From contig CAJGDR010000010.1 of assembly GCA_904502205.1 (NCBI GenBank), positions 1-20,055 of the forward strand: 20,055 nucleotides of DNA. Reading direction: 5' to 3'. Below, in pieces: positions 1 through 6,351 of this stretch. This DNA comes from an uncultured Bacilli bacterium (GTDB lineage: Bacteria > Bacillota_I > Bacilli_A > ML615J-28 > CAG-313). Position 1 is the first letter of the stretch, and each line of letters begins with the position of its first letter. A program made the translations under genes and the position numbers. The notes under the pieces are model-generated. The model was not told the DNA's origin. It saw only the letters and a program-made list of their open reading frames with translations, and did no database searches.

Positions 1-612
1 AAAAAAGTAAATTTAATATTATCAAACTTTAAAATCAAAAATGAATCAAATAAATTTAAAGTAGTGGGTAATCCTATTTTTATTGAAAATGAAAACTCTT
101 CTGTTTTAAAAAATCCCAAAAAACTTGTAATTACATCAGGAACAAACGGTAGTAAAGCTTTTTCAAAATTAGGTGTTGAACTTTATAATAATGAAATCAT
201 TGAAGAATTTGATGTAACATTTATTACTGGAGTTAAATATTTTGATGAAGTAAAAAAACAAATTAAAGAAAAAGATAATTTTAAGATAGTTCCATTTATT
301 GATAACTTATCTAGTTATTTATTAGATACAAGCTTTATTATTTCAAGAGCAGGTGCTCTTACTTTGTCGGAAATTTACTATTTAGATATTTATCCGATTA
401 TAATACCATCACCTAATGTTTCTAATAACCATCAATATAAAAATGCTTTAAAGTATACTGGAGAATGTACAATAATTACTGAAGATAAATTAGATGTTAA
501 TAAGATTTCAAATGTTTTAAAAAAATGCCAAAATGAGAAGATTTTAAACCTTAAATCTAATTCTACACTAATGTTTATAAAGGAATTGGAAAATGTTGTT
601 AAACTTTATTAA
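1..612 (+). CDS. murG: MurG, UDP-GlcNAc transferase (3' part, start outside window)
   Basis: The frame is open from base 1, so only the last 203 residues are present. They correspond to the C-terminal, UDP-GlcNAc-binding half of MurG, which adds GlcNAc to lipid I to make lipid II at the inner face of the membrane. Visible family landmarks are VVGNPI (residues 21-26 of the fragment), a divergent nucleotide-binding loop SGTNGSKAF where MurG usually has GGSQGA, the block SRAGALTLSEI, and the HQ..NA donor-binding signature (NNHQYKNA). The GTG at 64 is an internal codon, not a start. The 3' end overlaps murB by 20 bases, so the two are cotranscribed and probably coupled. The sequence is quite divergent from model MurG, but the order of motifs and the murB neighbour make the call safe. 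Confidence 0.88.
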   Translation, partial: KKVNLILSNFKIKNESNKFKVVGNPIFIENENSSVLKNPKKLVITSGTNGSKAFSKLGVELYNNEIIEEFDVTFITGVKYFDEVKKQIKEKDNFKIVPFIDNLSSYLLDTSFIISRAGALTLSEIYYLDIYPIIIPSPNVSNNHQYKNALKYTGECTIITEDKLDVNKISNVLKKCQNEKILNLKSNSTLMFIKELENVVKLY

Positions 613-1519
613 ACAAAATAATATTGGTACACTTTATGAAAATGTAAACTTAAAAAATAAAACTACACTAAGAATTGGTGGAATAGTAAAATATTTTTTA
701 GTTGTTAAAGATATTAAAGCATTAAAGAAAATTATTAAGTTTTGTTATCTAAATAAGATAAAATATTTTATAATTGGAAATGGATCAAATTTACTAATTA
801 GTGATGAATACTATGATACTTTATTTATTAGTTTAAAAAAACTTAATAAATATTTTAAGATAAACAAAAATACATACCTTGTAGAAGCAGGTCTTAGTGG
901 TATTAAATTTGGTAAAAAAATGATTGAAAATGGTTTTTTAGATTCAATTCATTTATCTTTAATACCTGGTACTATTGGTGGATTTATATATATGAATGCA
1001 TCTGCGTTTAAATATTCGATGAAAGACATTACAATAAAAGTAATTTATATGGATAGGTATGGTAATTTAAAATCAAAAAGTGATAATTTTGAATTTGATT
1101 ACCGGAAAAGTTTTTTTCAAAACAATAATTATATTATTGTAGCCTCAATTCTTAAATTTAATAAATATAGTGAACTTACTAAAGAAAAATATCAAAAGTT
1201 CTTAAAAATAAAAAAAACTACCCAACCAATTAATGAATATAGTGCTGGAAGTATATTTAAAAATTTAAATGATGTTAAAGCTTGGGAACTAATTGAAAAA
1301 TGTAATTTAAGAGGATACACTGTAGGCGATGCGATGGTATCTAATATGCATACAAATTTCTTAATAAATAAGAAAAATGCAACTTTTAATGAAATGTATA
1401 GTTTAATTTATTTTGTAAAAAGAAAAGTCAAAGAACAGTTTAATATTGAACTGATACCAGAAATTAAAATAATTACAAAAGATAGTATTTGCCCATGCCA
1501 ATTTAAATCTACTGAATAA
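593..1519 (+). CDS. murB: UDP-N-acetylenolpyruvoylglucosamine reductase
   Basis: MurB is the FAD- and NADPH-dependent reductase that turns UDP-GlcNAc-enolpyruvate into UDP-MurNAc in the cytoplasm. The 308-residue protein has the FAD-binding elements TLRIGG (25-30) and IGNGSNLLISD, the PGTIGG loop, the DYRKSFF block, the catalytic serine motif SAGSIFKN (217-224, proposed proton donor Ser220) and the C-terminal acidic residue in LIPEIKII (Glu290). Length is normal for the family. An SD (AAGGA, 580-584) lies inside the murG end, 8 bases before the ATG, so translation probably depends on murG passage. A short tail (TKDSICPCQFKSTE) follows the conserved fold. Only 21 bases separate it from the cotJ gene, with no promoter that I can recognise. 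Confidence 0.93.
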   Translation: MLLNFIKQNNIGTLYENVNLKNKTTLRIGGIVKYFLVVKDIKALKKIIKFCYLNKIKYFIIGNGSNLLISDEYYDTLFISLKKLNKYFKINKNTYLVEAGLSGIKFGKKMIENGFLDSIHLSLIPGTIGGFIYMNASAFKYSMKDITIKVIYMDRYGNLKSKSDNFEFDYRKSFFQNNNYIIVASILKFNKYSELTKEKYQKFLKIKKTTQPINEYSAGSIFKNLNDVKAWELIEKCNLRGYTVGDAMVSNMHTNFLINKKNATFNEMYSLIYFVKRKVKEQFNIELIPEIKIITKDSICPCQFKSTE

Positions 1520-1527
1520 GATAAATT

Positions 1528-1535
1528 GGGAGGGG
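1528..1535 (+). promoter_or_regulatory. Shine-Dalgarno that fixes the cotJAB start
   Basis: GGGAGGGG ends 5 bases before the ATG at 1541. The frame also has a TTG at 1526, but that codon lies upstream of and against this SD, so translation should begin at 1541. Confidence 0.75.
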
Positions 1536-1540
1536 AAAAA

Positions 1541-1951
1541 ATGAATCACATTAATTATTTTTCAGATTACAAAATGAATAACTGGAACAATCTTGATGAT
1601 AATCGATTAGATGATGTTGATACTGGATTTTTAAAAGGTAATATGTTTAAGAATTTATACGATCCTTATAAAAATTATAATGTACCAAGAATAACACCAA
1701 AAAATGATTTAGAACGTTTAATGTATGAAATTCAAAAATATGGTTTTGCTATGAACGATTTAGTATTATATCTTGACGTTTATCCAAACGATGATGCGAT
1801 GGTTAGAAAATTTGTTGAACTGCAAAATGACTACAAAAGAGCCGTATCTAATTATGAAAATAAATACGGACCAATTAATTTAAAATCTACATTACTTGAT
1901 AAAACCCCTTGGGCCTGGCAAAAGAATTGGCCTTTTGAGGTGAAAAGATAA
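1541..1951 (+). CDS. cotJB: Spore coat protein CotJB with N-terminal CotJA-like segment
   Basis: A 136-residue protein. The C-terminal ~85 residues match CotJB: a helical start (ERLMYEIQKYGFAMNDLVLYL), LDVYPND where CotJB normally has LDTHPND, YENKYGPIN, and the typical Trp-rich end PWAWQKNWPFE. CotJB alone is usually near 90 residues. The extra ~50 N-terminal residues contain GFLKGNMFKNLYDPY (about 33-47), which resembles the core CotJA motif (ALrkGTLWkdLYDPY in Bacillus), so this looks like CotJA and CotJB in one chain. In Bacillus the CotJ proteins form an inner-coat complex with the Mn-catalase CotJC. The gene follows murB by 21 bases and its stop overlaps cotJC (TAATG), which makes assembly with CotJC very likely. 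CotJB is solid; the CotJA part rests on one short motif. Confidence 0.85.
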   Translation: MNHINYFSDYKMNNWNNLDDNRLDDVDTGFLKGNMFKNLYDPYKNYNVPRITPKNDLERLMYEIQKYGFAMNDLVLYLDVYPNDDAMVRKFVELQNDYKRAVSNYENKYGPINLKSTLLDKTPWAWQKNWPFEVKR

Positions 1952-2511
1952 TGTGGATGTATGAAAAACGTTTAGCGTATCCAATTGATATTAAGAAAAG
2001 AGACTTAAGAATGGCAAAGGCAATTTTGAGTCAGTATGGTGGACCACAAGGGGAGTTAGGAGCTGCACTTAGATACTTAAATCAAAGTTATACAATGCCA
2101 GATGATATGGGACGTGCAGTTCTTCAAGATATTGGAACAGAAGAACTTTCACATGTTGAAATGCTTTGTACAATGATGAAACAATTAACTAAAGGTGCGA
2201 CTGCTGAAGACTTTAAAAAAGCAGGAATGGAAGATCATTTTACAGAACATGGAATAGATTTGTTCCCACAAAATGCTAGTGGTGTGCCATTTACAACAGC
2301 TTATATTTCAGCAGTAGGTGATCCAGTTGCGAATATCATGGAAGACATGGCAGCTGAAGAAAAAGCTAGAGCGGTTTATGAAAATCTTATTGACTTAGCA
2401 GATGATCCTGAAGTTATTGGTCCATTACTTTTCTTAAGACAAAGAGAAATAGTTCACTTTGCAAGATTTAAAGAACTACTAAAACATTATCAAAAAAATA
2501 AATTAGATTAA
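1951..2511 (+). CDS. cotJC: CotJC, manganese-catalase family spore coat protein
   Basis: A 186-residue ferritin-like protein of the manganese catalase family, which dismutates hydrogen peroxide at a dinuclear Mn centre. The usual dimanganese ligand set can be read: Glu35 (QGELGAAL), Glu65 and His68 (EELSHVEML), Glu136 (AAEEKAR) and His169 (REIVHFA). The spacings (E-x2-H, and 33 residues between Glu136 and His169) are those of the Lactobacillus plantarum enzyme. Length agrees with spore-type CotJC, which lacks the long C-terminal tail of full catalases. The ATG shares one base with the cotJB stop, and the SD (GAGGTG) lies inside cotJB. A strong terminator follows 9 bases after the stop. It may serve the spore coat or, given its place in a cell-wall operon, general peroxide defence. 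Confidence 0.93.
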   Translation: MWMYEKRLAYPIDIKKRDLRMAKAILSQYGGPQGELGAALRYLNQSYTMPDDMGRAVLQDIGTEELSHVEMLCTMMKQLTKGATAEDFKKAGMEDHFTEHGIDLFPQNASGVPFTTAYISAVGDPVANIMEDMAAEEKARAVYENLIDLADDPEVIGPLLFLRQREIVHFARFKELLKHYQKNKLD

Positions 2512-2520
2512 TTTTTTTAT

Positions 2521-2544
2521 CGGAGTTTTTAACTCCGTTTTTTT
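2521..2544 (+). terminator. Rho-independent terminator after cotJC
   Basis: A perfect 7-bp stem CGGAGTT/AACTCCG (2521-2527 with 2531-2537) with a 3-base loop is followed by seven T. It closes the murG-murB-cotJ transcript and isolates ftsZ. Confidence 0.93.
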
Positions 2545-2572
2545 ATGTTTAAAAAATAGTTGATTTTTTTAT

Positions 2573-2601
2573 TTGATAAAAATTAGACTTAATGATATAA
2601 T
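2573..2601 (+). promoter_or_regulatory. Housekeeping sigma promoter of ftsZ
   Basis: TTGATA (2573-2578), a 17-base spacer and TATAAT (2596-2601) preceded by TG one base upstream (extended -10). Transcription should begin near 2608, giving a leader of about 36 bases that ends in the SD AAAGGAGG (2631-2638). Confidence 0.85.
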
Positions 2602-2643
2602 AAGAATACGTTAAAATAGTAAAAATTGTAAAAGGAGGCACAT

Positions 2644-3762
2644 ATGACAACTGAAGATATGTTTAGCTCAAGTCCCGTTATTAAAGTAGTAGGTGTTGGT
2701 GGCGGAGGATGTAACGCCGTTAATAGAATGATTTTAAATGATGTAGTAGGTGTTGAATTCGTTGCGATAAACACTGACTGTCAAGCTTTAAGAATGTCAA
2801 GAGCAGGTCTTAAAATTCAAATTGGTCGTCAAATTACTAAAGGATGGGGTGCAGGTGCAGAACCTGAAATCGGTCAACGTGCGGCAGAAGAATCTGAAGA
2901 CGAAATCAGAGATGCATTAAAAGATGCTGATATGGTATTTGTTACTGCTGGTATGGGTGGTGGAACTGGTACTGGTGCAGCTCATGTTGTTGCAAGAATT
3001 GCTAAAGAAATGGGAAGTTTAGTAATTGGTGTTGTAACTAAACCATTTGGATTTGAAGGTAGAAAACGTATGAAGATGGCTTTATACGGAATTGAAAAAA
3101 TGCGTCCTTTTGTTGATACTCTTGTAATTATTCCAAACGATAAATTACAAACAATTGGTGGTCCAGAACTTACTTACTTAGAAGCAGTAAGAGAAGCTGA
3201 CAATGTATTAAGAAGAGCTGTTCAAGGTATTGCTGAAATTATCACTTGTGAGTCAATGGTAAATGTTGACTTTGCAGATGTACGAAATGTCTTAAAAGGT
3301 AGAGGTACTGCTTTAATGGGTATTGGTGGTGCTGTAGGACCAAACAGAGCAGTTGAGGCCGCTCGTATTGCAATTAGTTCTCCACTTCTTGAAATCAGTA
3401 TTAATGGTGCAACAGATGCTATTGTTCAAATTACATCTGATGTTGAAATTAAAATGAAAGAAGTTCAAGACATTATTTCAGAAATTCAAAATGCATCAAG
3501 TACTGAAATTGATATCATCTACGGTACTGGTTTTAATACAGGTTTAGATGGTGCAATTATTGTAACAGTTATCGCAACTGGTTTTGACCAAACTCAACAA
3601 AAAGAAGCTGAAGTTCAAGAAAGTGAAAAACGTGAAACTGAACTTGTAAATTTAGGTGGTGGACAAACTACACCAACTGAAACAAAAGTTGAAGAATTAA
3701 ATAAACCAAAAGAAGATATCAAAAGCAAAATGCCACAATGGTTAATTGATCGTTTTAAATAA
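2644..3762 (+). CDS. ftsZ: Cell division GTPase FtsZ
   Basis: FtsZ is the tubulin-like GTPase that polymerises at mid-cell to form the Z ring. The 372-residue protein has the N-terminal nucleotide loop [12 protein letters not shown] (16-27), the tubulin signature GGGTGTG (105-111) and the synergy loop NVDFADV with the GTP-hydrolysing acids at Asp209 and Asp212, in the same numbering as E. coli. A variable linker rich in Glu, Gln and Thr (about 318-360) leads to a C-terminal peptide [10 protein letters not shown] that corresponds to the usual (D)IPxFLRxR tail binding FtsA, SepF and other partners. Small departures are His114 in place of the usual proline after GGGTGTGAA and Trp for Leu in KGWGAGA. 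It has its own promoter, strong SD and terminator, so it is a monocistronic unit. ftsA does not precede it here. Confidence 0.97.
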   Translation: MTTEDMFSSSPVIKVVGVGGGGCNAVNRMILNDVVGVEFVAINTDCQALRMSRAGLKIQIGRQITKGWGAGAEPEIGQRAAEESEDEIRDALKDADMVFVTAGMGGGTGTGAAHVVARIAKEMGSLVIGVVTKPFGFEGRKRMKMALYGIEKMRPFVDTLVIIPNDKLQTIGGPELTYLEAVREADNVLRRAVQGIAEIITCESMVNVDFADVRNVLKGRGTALMGIGGAVGPNRAVEAARIAISSPLLEISINGATDAIVQITSDVEIKMKEVQDIISEIQNASSTEIDIIYGTGFNTGLDGAIIVTVIATGFDQTQQKEAEVQESEKRETELVNLGGGQTTPTETKVEELNKPKEDIKSKMPQWLIDRFK

Positions 3763-3810
3763 TGAAACGCTTTAATCAATAAGAATTTTGTCTAAATTTA
3801 AAAATCGACA

Positions 3811-3849
3811 AACTAACAACTTGATTATTTAAAGTTGTTAGTTTTTTTT
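3811..3849 (+). terminator. Rho-independent terminator after ftsZ
   Basis: A perfect 12-bp stem AACTAACAACTT/AAGTTGTTAGTT (3811-3822 with 3832-3843; one more A-T pair is possible at 3810/3844), a 9-base loop and a run of T to 3849. It lies 48 bases after the ftsZ stop. Confidence 0.92.
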
Positions 3850-3866
3850 ATTATTTCAATATTAAT

Positions 3867-3900
3867 ATACCATTCAAAAATGAGTAAAACTGAATGGTAT
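3867..3900. repeat. Perfect inverted repeat upstream of the fic promoter
   Basis: ATACCATTCA (3867-3876) is repeated as its exact complement TGAATGGTAT (3891-3900) around a 14-base spacer. The right arm ends 4 bases before the -35 box of the fic promoter. This suits an operator for a dimeric regulator, possibly the winged helix of the Fic protein itself. Because TTTT follows the right arm, it could instead be a second, weaker terminator for ftsZ. I see no second copy in the window. Confidence 0.6.
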
Positions 3901-3904
3901 TTTA

Positions 3905-3933
3905 TTGACTTACAAATAATGTTATAGTATAAT
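3905..3933 (+). promoter_or_regulatory. Promoter of the fic gene
   Basis: TTGACT (3905-3910), 17 bases, then TATAAT (3928-3933): only one base away from full consensus. The start would be near 3940, right at the SD AGGAGAGG (3941-3948), so the leader is only about 15 bases. Confidence 0.85.
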
Positions 3934-3954
3934 ATTCGAAAGGAGAGGAAAATT

Positions 3955-5169
3955 ATGAGTTATAAATCATTGTTTAAATTATATGTTATGAATGATATAG
4001 ATACATTTAATAAAATATATTATGATCGTTTTAATTCAAATTCAACAATTTTATTTGATTTAAAGATTAATAATAATCAAGCTTTTTTTAACTATGACAA
4101 ATTCATAATGATGAAGATATCGAAGATAAAAGAGTTAAATATTATTATTAATGAATTAATTGATACACTACCTCCTATAGTTATTGAACAATATAAAGAA
4201 AAATGTTTAATTGAAGAAATAAATCAAACTAATAGTATTGAAGGTGTATTATCTTCAAAAATTGAATTGAATGATTTGTTAAATGAAATTGAAAAAAGTA
4301 ATCAAGTTAAAAATAAATTTTATGAAATAGTTCTTAAATATAAGATGATGGACGATGATAACATTTCTATTAAAACAAATAAAGATATTAGAGGGCTATA
4401 TGATTGTTTATTATATTCTTTAATTCAAGAAGATAATCCAAATAATTTGCCGGATGGCAAATTATTTAGAAAAGATAAAGTTTATGTTTTTTCTGGTACT
4501 AATAAAATTATTCATGAAGGGATCTTTCCTGAAAATGATATAGCAATATATTTAGAAAAAGCTTTAAGTATACTAAATGATTTATCTATTGATGTATTAG
4601 TTAGAATTAGTGTTTTTCATTATTTATTTGGTTATGTTCATCCATTTTATGATGGAAACGGTAGAATAAATCGTTTTATTACAAGTTATTTTTTATCAAA
4701 ATATTTTAATAAATTAATGGGATATCGACTTAGTAATATAATTAATGAATTTCTTAGTGATTATATGAATGCATTTAAACAAACAAATGATATTAGAAAT
4801 AAAGCTGATATATCTACATTTGTTGATTCATTTTTAAATATAATTTCAAAGTCTTTTGAAAAGACGTTAGAAGAAATTATTGACAAAAAAGAAAAATATG
4901 ATATTTATCAAATAATTATTGAAAAGTTAATAGATGGAAATAAATTAGAAAAAGAAATTCTTTCATTACTTATGACATCAAGTTTATTTGGTTCATTTGG
5001 TATTAGTAAAACAAAATTGTGTAAACTTGTAAAAAGAGGTAATACAATTGTTACTGGAATATTAGTAAACCTAAAAAAACTAGGACTTTGTAAAGATTTT
5101 AAAAGTGGAAGACATATATATTATCAAGCTAATTTAAAAATACTTGATGATTTAATTGTTAAACTTTAG
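3955..5169 (+). CDS. Class II Fic-domain protein (putative AMP transferase) with C-terminal winged helix
   Basis: A 404-residue protein with a full Fic signature, HPFYDGNGRINR (229-240; catalytic His229, Asp233, Arg237), the hallmark of enzymes that transfer AMP, or sometimes another phosphate-containing group, from a nucleotide to a protein hydroxyl. The self-inhibitory motif (S/T)xxxE(G/N) is upstream as TNSIEG (Thr92, Glu96, Gly97), so this is class II, inhibited by its own N-terminal helix, and no separate antitoxin gene is needed or seen. The C-terminal ~65 residues (about 335-400, including GISKTKLCKLVKRGN and GRHIYYQ) read as a winged helix-turn-helix. The gene stands alone between the ftsZ unit and the rpiB-atp operon, with its own promoter and an adjacent palindrome, which suggests an acquired cassette. 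The target protein is unknown. Confidence 0.92.
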   Translation: MSYKSLFKLYVMNDIDTFNKIYYDRFNSNSTILFDLKINNNQAFFNYDKFIMMKISKIKELNIIINELIDTLPPIVIEQYKEKCLIEEINQTNSIEGVLSSKIELNDLLNEIEKSNQVKNKFYEIVLKYKMMDDDNISIKTNKDIRGLYDCLLYSLIQEDNPNNLPDGKLFRKDKVYVFSGTNKIIHEGIFPENDIAIYLEKALSILNDLSIDVLVRISVFHYLFGYVHPFYDGNGRINRFITSYFLSKYFNKLMGYRLSNIINEFLSDYMNAFKQTNDIRNKADISTFVDSFLNIISKSFEKTLEEIIDKKEKYDIYQIIIEKLIDGNKLEKEILSLLMTSSLFGSFGISKTKLCKLVKRGNTIVTGILVNLKKLGLCKDFKSGRHIYYQANLKILDDLIVKL

Positions 5170-5185
5170 ATATTTATTTTAAAGA

Positions 5186-5216
5186 TTTTAGTATTGTTTA
5201 TTAAAATAAACTAAAA
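5186..5216 (+). terminator. Weak AT-rich hairpin after fic
   Basis: TTTTAGT (5186-5192) can pair with ACTAAAA (5210-5216), with inner TTTAT/ATAAA pairing. No good T run follows, so this is only a possible terminator in the 103-base gap between fic and rpiB. No better candidate is visible there. Confidence 0.3.
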
Positions 5217-5247
5217 TTATTAATTACTAGTAAAATTTAACAAATTA

Positions 5248-5256
5248 TGCTATAAT
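5248..5256 (+). promoter_or_regulatory. Extended -10 promoter of rpiB and probably the atp operon
   Basis: TGCTATAAT (5248-5256) is a perfect extended -10 element. The region 17 bases upstream (TAGTAA, 5228-5233) is a poor -35. Transcription would start close to 5263, so the leader is only about 10 bases. No other promoter is apparent before atpZ, because rpiB and atpZ overlap. Confidence 0.65.
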
Positions 5257-5272
5257 AATAAAGGTGATTTAT

Positions 5273-5719
5273 ATGAAAATATTTATAGGTTCTGATCATG
5301 CAGGACTTGAGAGAAAAAATGAAATTATTGAATTTTTAAAAACAAAAGCCATTGAAGTAGTTGATTGTGGTACTTATTCTAAAGATTCGGTAGATTATCC
5401 GGATTTTGCTGTAGAAGTATGCAATGGCGTTTTAGAAAACATTGATGCTCAAGGTATTTTAGTTTGTTATACTGGTATTGGTATGAGTATGGCTGCTAAT
5501 AAATTTAAGGGTATTCGTGCATCATTAGTAGGTATTGTTGAAGATGCTATTCTTACTAAAGAACATAATAATTCTAATGTTCTTTGTTTAAGTGCCAAAA
5601 ATACTAATAAAGATTTAGCGTTAGAAATTGTTGAGGCTTATCTAAATTCTAGTTTTACTTATGGACGTCACGAAAGACGTGTAAATAAATTAACGGAAAT
5701 CGAGAATGGCCAAAAATAA
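5273..5719 (+). CDS. rpiB: Ribose-5-phosphate isomerase B
   Basis: RpiB interconverts ribulose 5-phosphate and ribose 5-phosphate in the pentose phosphate pathway. The 148-residue protein has SDHAG (7-11), DYPDFA (41-46), catalytic-base Cys65 in VCYTGIGMS, ANKFKGIRA, HNNSNVL and the phosphate-binding GRHERRV. The family usually has CGTGIG, so Tyr66 is a substitution of the glycine beside the catalytic Cys. A GTG at 5264 lies inside the SD AAAGGTGA (5260-5267), so the ATG at 5273 is the right start. Its end overlaps atpZ by 14 bases. rpiB also lies near the atp operon in Bacillus subtilis (ywlF, then glyA, upp, atpI), so this is a condensed form of an old neighbourhood. RpiB-like sugar isomerases with other substrates exist, so substrate choice is slightly open. 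Confidence 0.9.
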   Translation: MKIFIGSDHAGLERKNEIIEFLKTKAIEVVDCGTYSKDSVDYPDFAVEVCNGVLENIDAQGILVCYTGIGMSMAANKFKGIRASLVGIVEDAILTKEHNNSNVLCLSAKNTNKDLALEIVEAYLNSSFTYGRHERRVNKLTEIENGQK

Positions 5720-5993
5720 AAAAGAAAAATTTATTCATGGTTTTAAACTATATAACTATGTTATGCAAGAGATTTGGAAATTAATTACTACTTTAATATT
5801 TGGTATAGTTCTTGGATTTTTACTTGAGAAAAATGGTCCAGATGATAATAATTATTTTGTTATTGTTATTTTGATAGCTATGGTAGCAGGATTAGTTAAT
5901 TTCTTTATTGGAATTATTCGAATTGCTAGAAAAGAAGAAAAATCCAAAATTGAAAAAAAAGAATTGACAGAAAATGAAACTAAAGAACTTTAA
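5706..5993 (+). CDS. atpZ: AtpZ-like small membrane protein of the ATP synthase operon
   Basis: A 95-residue protein with a basic N-terminus, two hydrophobic helices (about 26-41 and 49-73) around a short loop (EKNGPDDNN), and a highly charged C-terminus. This is the plan of the AtpZ family (AtpI/AtpZ, often called putative F0F1-ATPase subunit Ca2+/Mg2+ transporter), which precedes atpI in several Firmicutes and is proposed to act with AtpI in Mg2+ uptake or Fo assembly. The assignment rests on topology, size and position more than on motifs. It overlaps rpiB by 14 bases and atpI by 20, so it should be translated in step with both. Confidence 0.75.
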   Translation: MAKNKKEKFIHGFKLYNYVMQEIWKLITTLIFGIVLGFLLEKNGPDDNNYFVIVILIAMVAGLVNFFIGIIRIARKEEKSKIEKKELTENETKEL

Positions 5994-6336
5994 TGAAAAT
6001 TTTGACAAGATAATTTCGTTAGTTGCAATTTTTCTTGCTTTAGTTATAAGTGGAATTTTATTACTTATTAACAAAAATATTTTGTATAGCTTTTTAATTA
6101 CATTTCTAGCTAGTCTTTTAATTTTTATTAAAAATTCGATAATTACATCATATGTACTATATCGTAGACTTGAACCACCATCACTTTGGATGATGGTAAA
6201 TTACATAAGTAGTACAATTATATATATTGGTGTAATCTTAGTTGTAGTATTAATTGAACCATTTCATTTAGTTGGACTGTTTGGTTTATTTATAATACCT
6301 ATAGTTACAACAATTATTGGAATAATACAAAAATAG
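5974..6336 (+). CDS. atpI: AtpI, ATP synthase subunit I-like assembly protein
   Basis: A 120-residue protein with four predicted membrane helices (about 13-32, 36-52, 72-94 and 99-118) and almost no soluble part, as in the AtpI family. Members are thought to help assemble the c ring and, with AtpZ, to move Mg2+; they are not part of the finished enzyme. Sequence conservation in this family is low, so the call depends on topology and the location directly before atpB. It starts 20 bases inside atpZ and its SD lies in that gene. Confidence 0.75.
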   Translation: MKLKNFNENFDKIISLVAIFLALVISGILLLINKNILYSFLITFLASLLIFIKNSIITSYVLYRRLEPPSLWMMVNYISSTIIYIGVILVVVLIEPFHLVGLFGLFIIPIVTTIIGIIQK

Positions 6337-6351
6337 AAAGAGGGTGTTGCA

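Noticed and set aside
1349..1357. CATACAAAT inside murB, similar to a sigma-E -10 element that could drive cotJ
   Set aside because: No matching -35 element lies 14-15 bases upstream, and the bases encode the conserved MHTNF segment of MurB, so it is likely chance.
1526..1540. TTG start giving a five-residue longer CotJAB
   Set aside because: The SD GGGAGGGG (1528-1535) would lie inside the coding part; the ATG at 1541 is correctly spaced.
2589..2774. Open frames on the - strand opposite ftsZ, atpD, pheA, aroC and others
   Set aside because: They are short, have no SD or recognisable motifs and mirror strongly conserved genes on the + strand.
3787..3812. TTTGTC...GACAAA inverted repeat after ftsZ, as an antiterminator
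   Set aside because: Only 6 bp with a 14-base loop and it overlaps the terminator stem by just 2 bases; expected by chance in AT-rich DNA.
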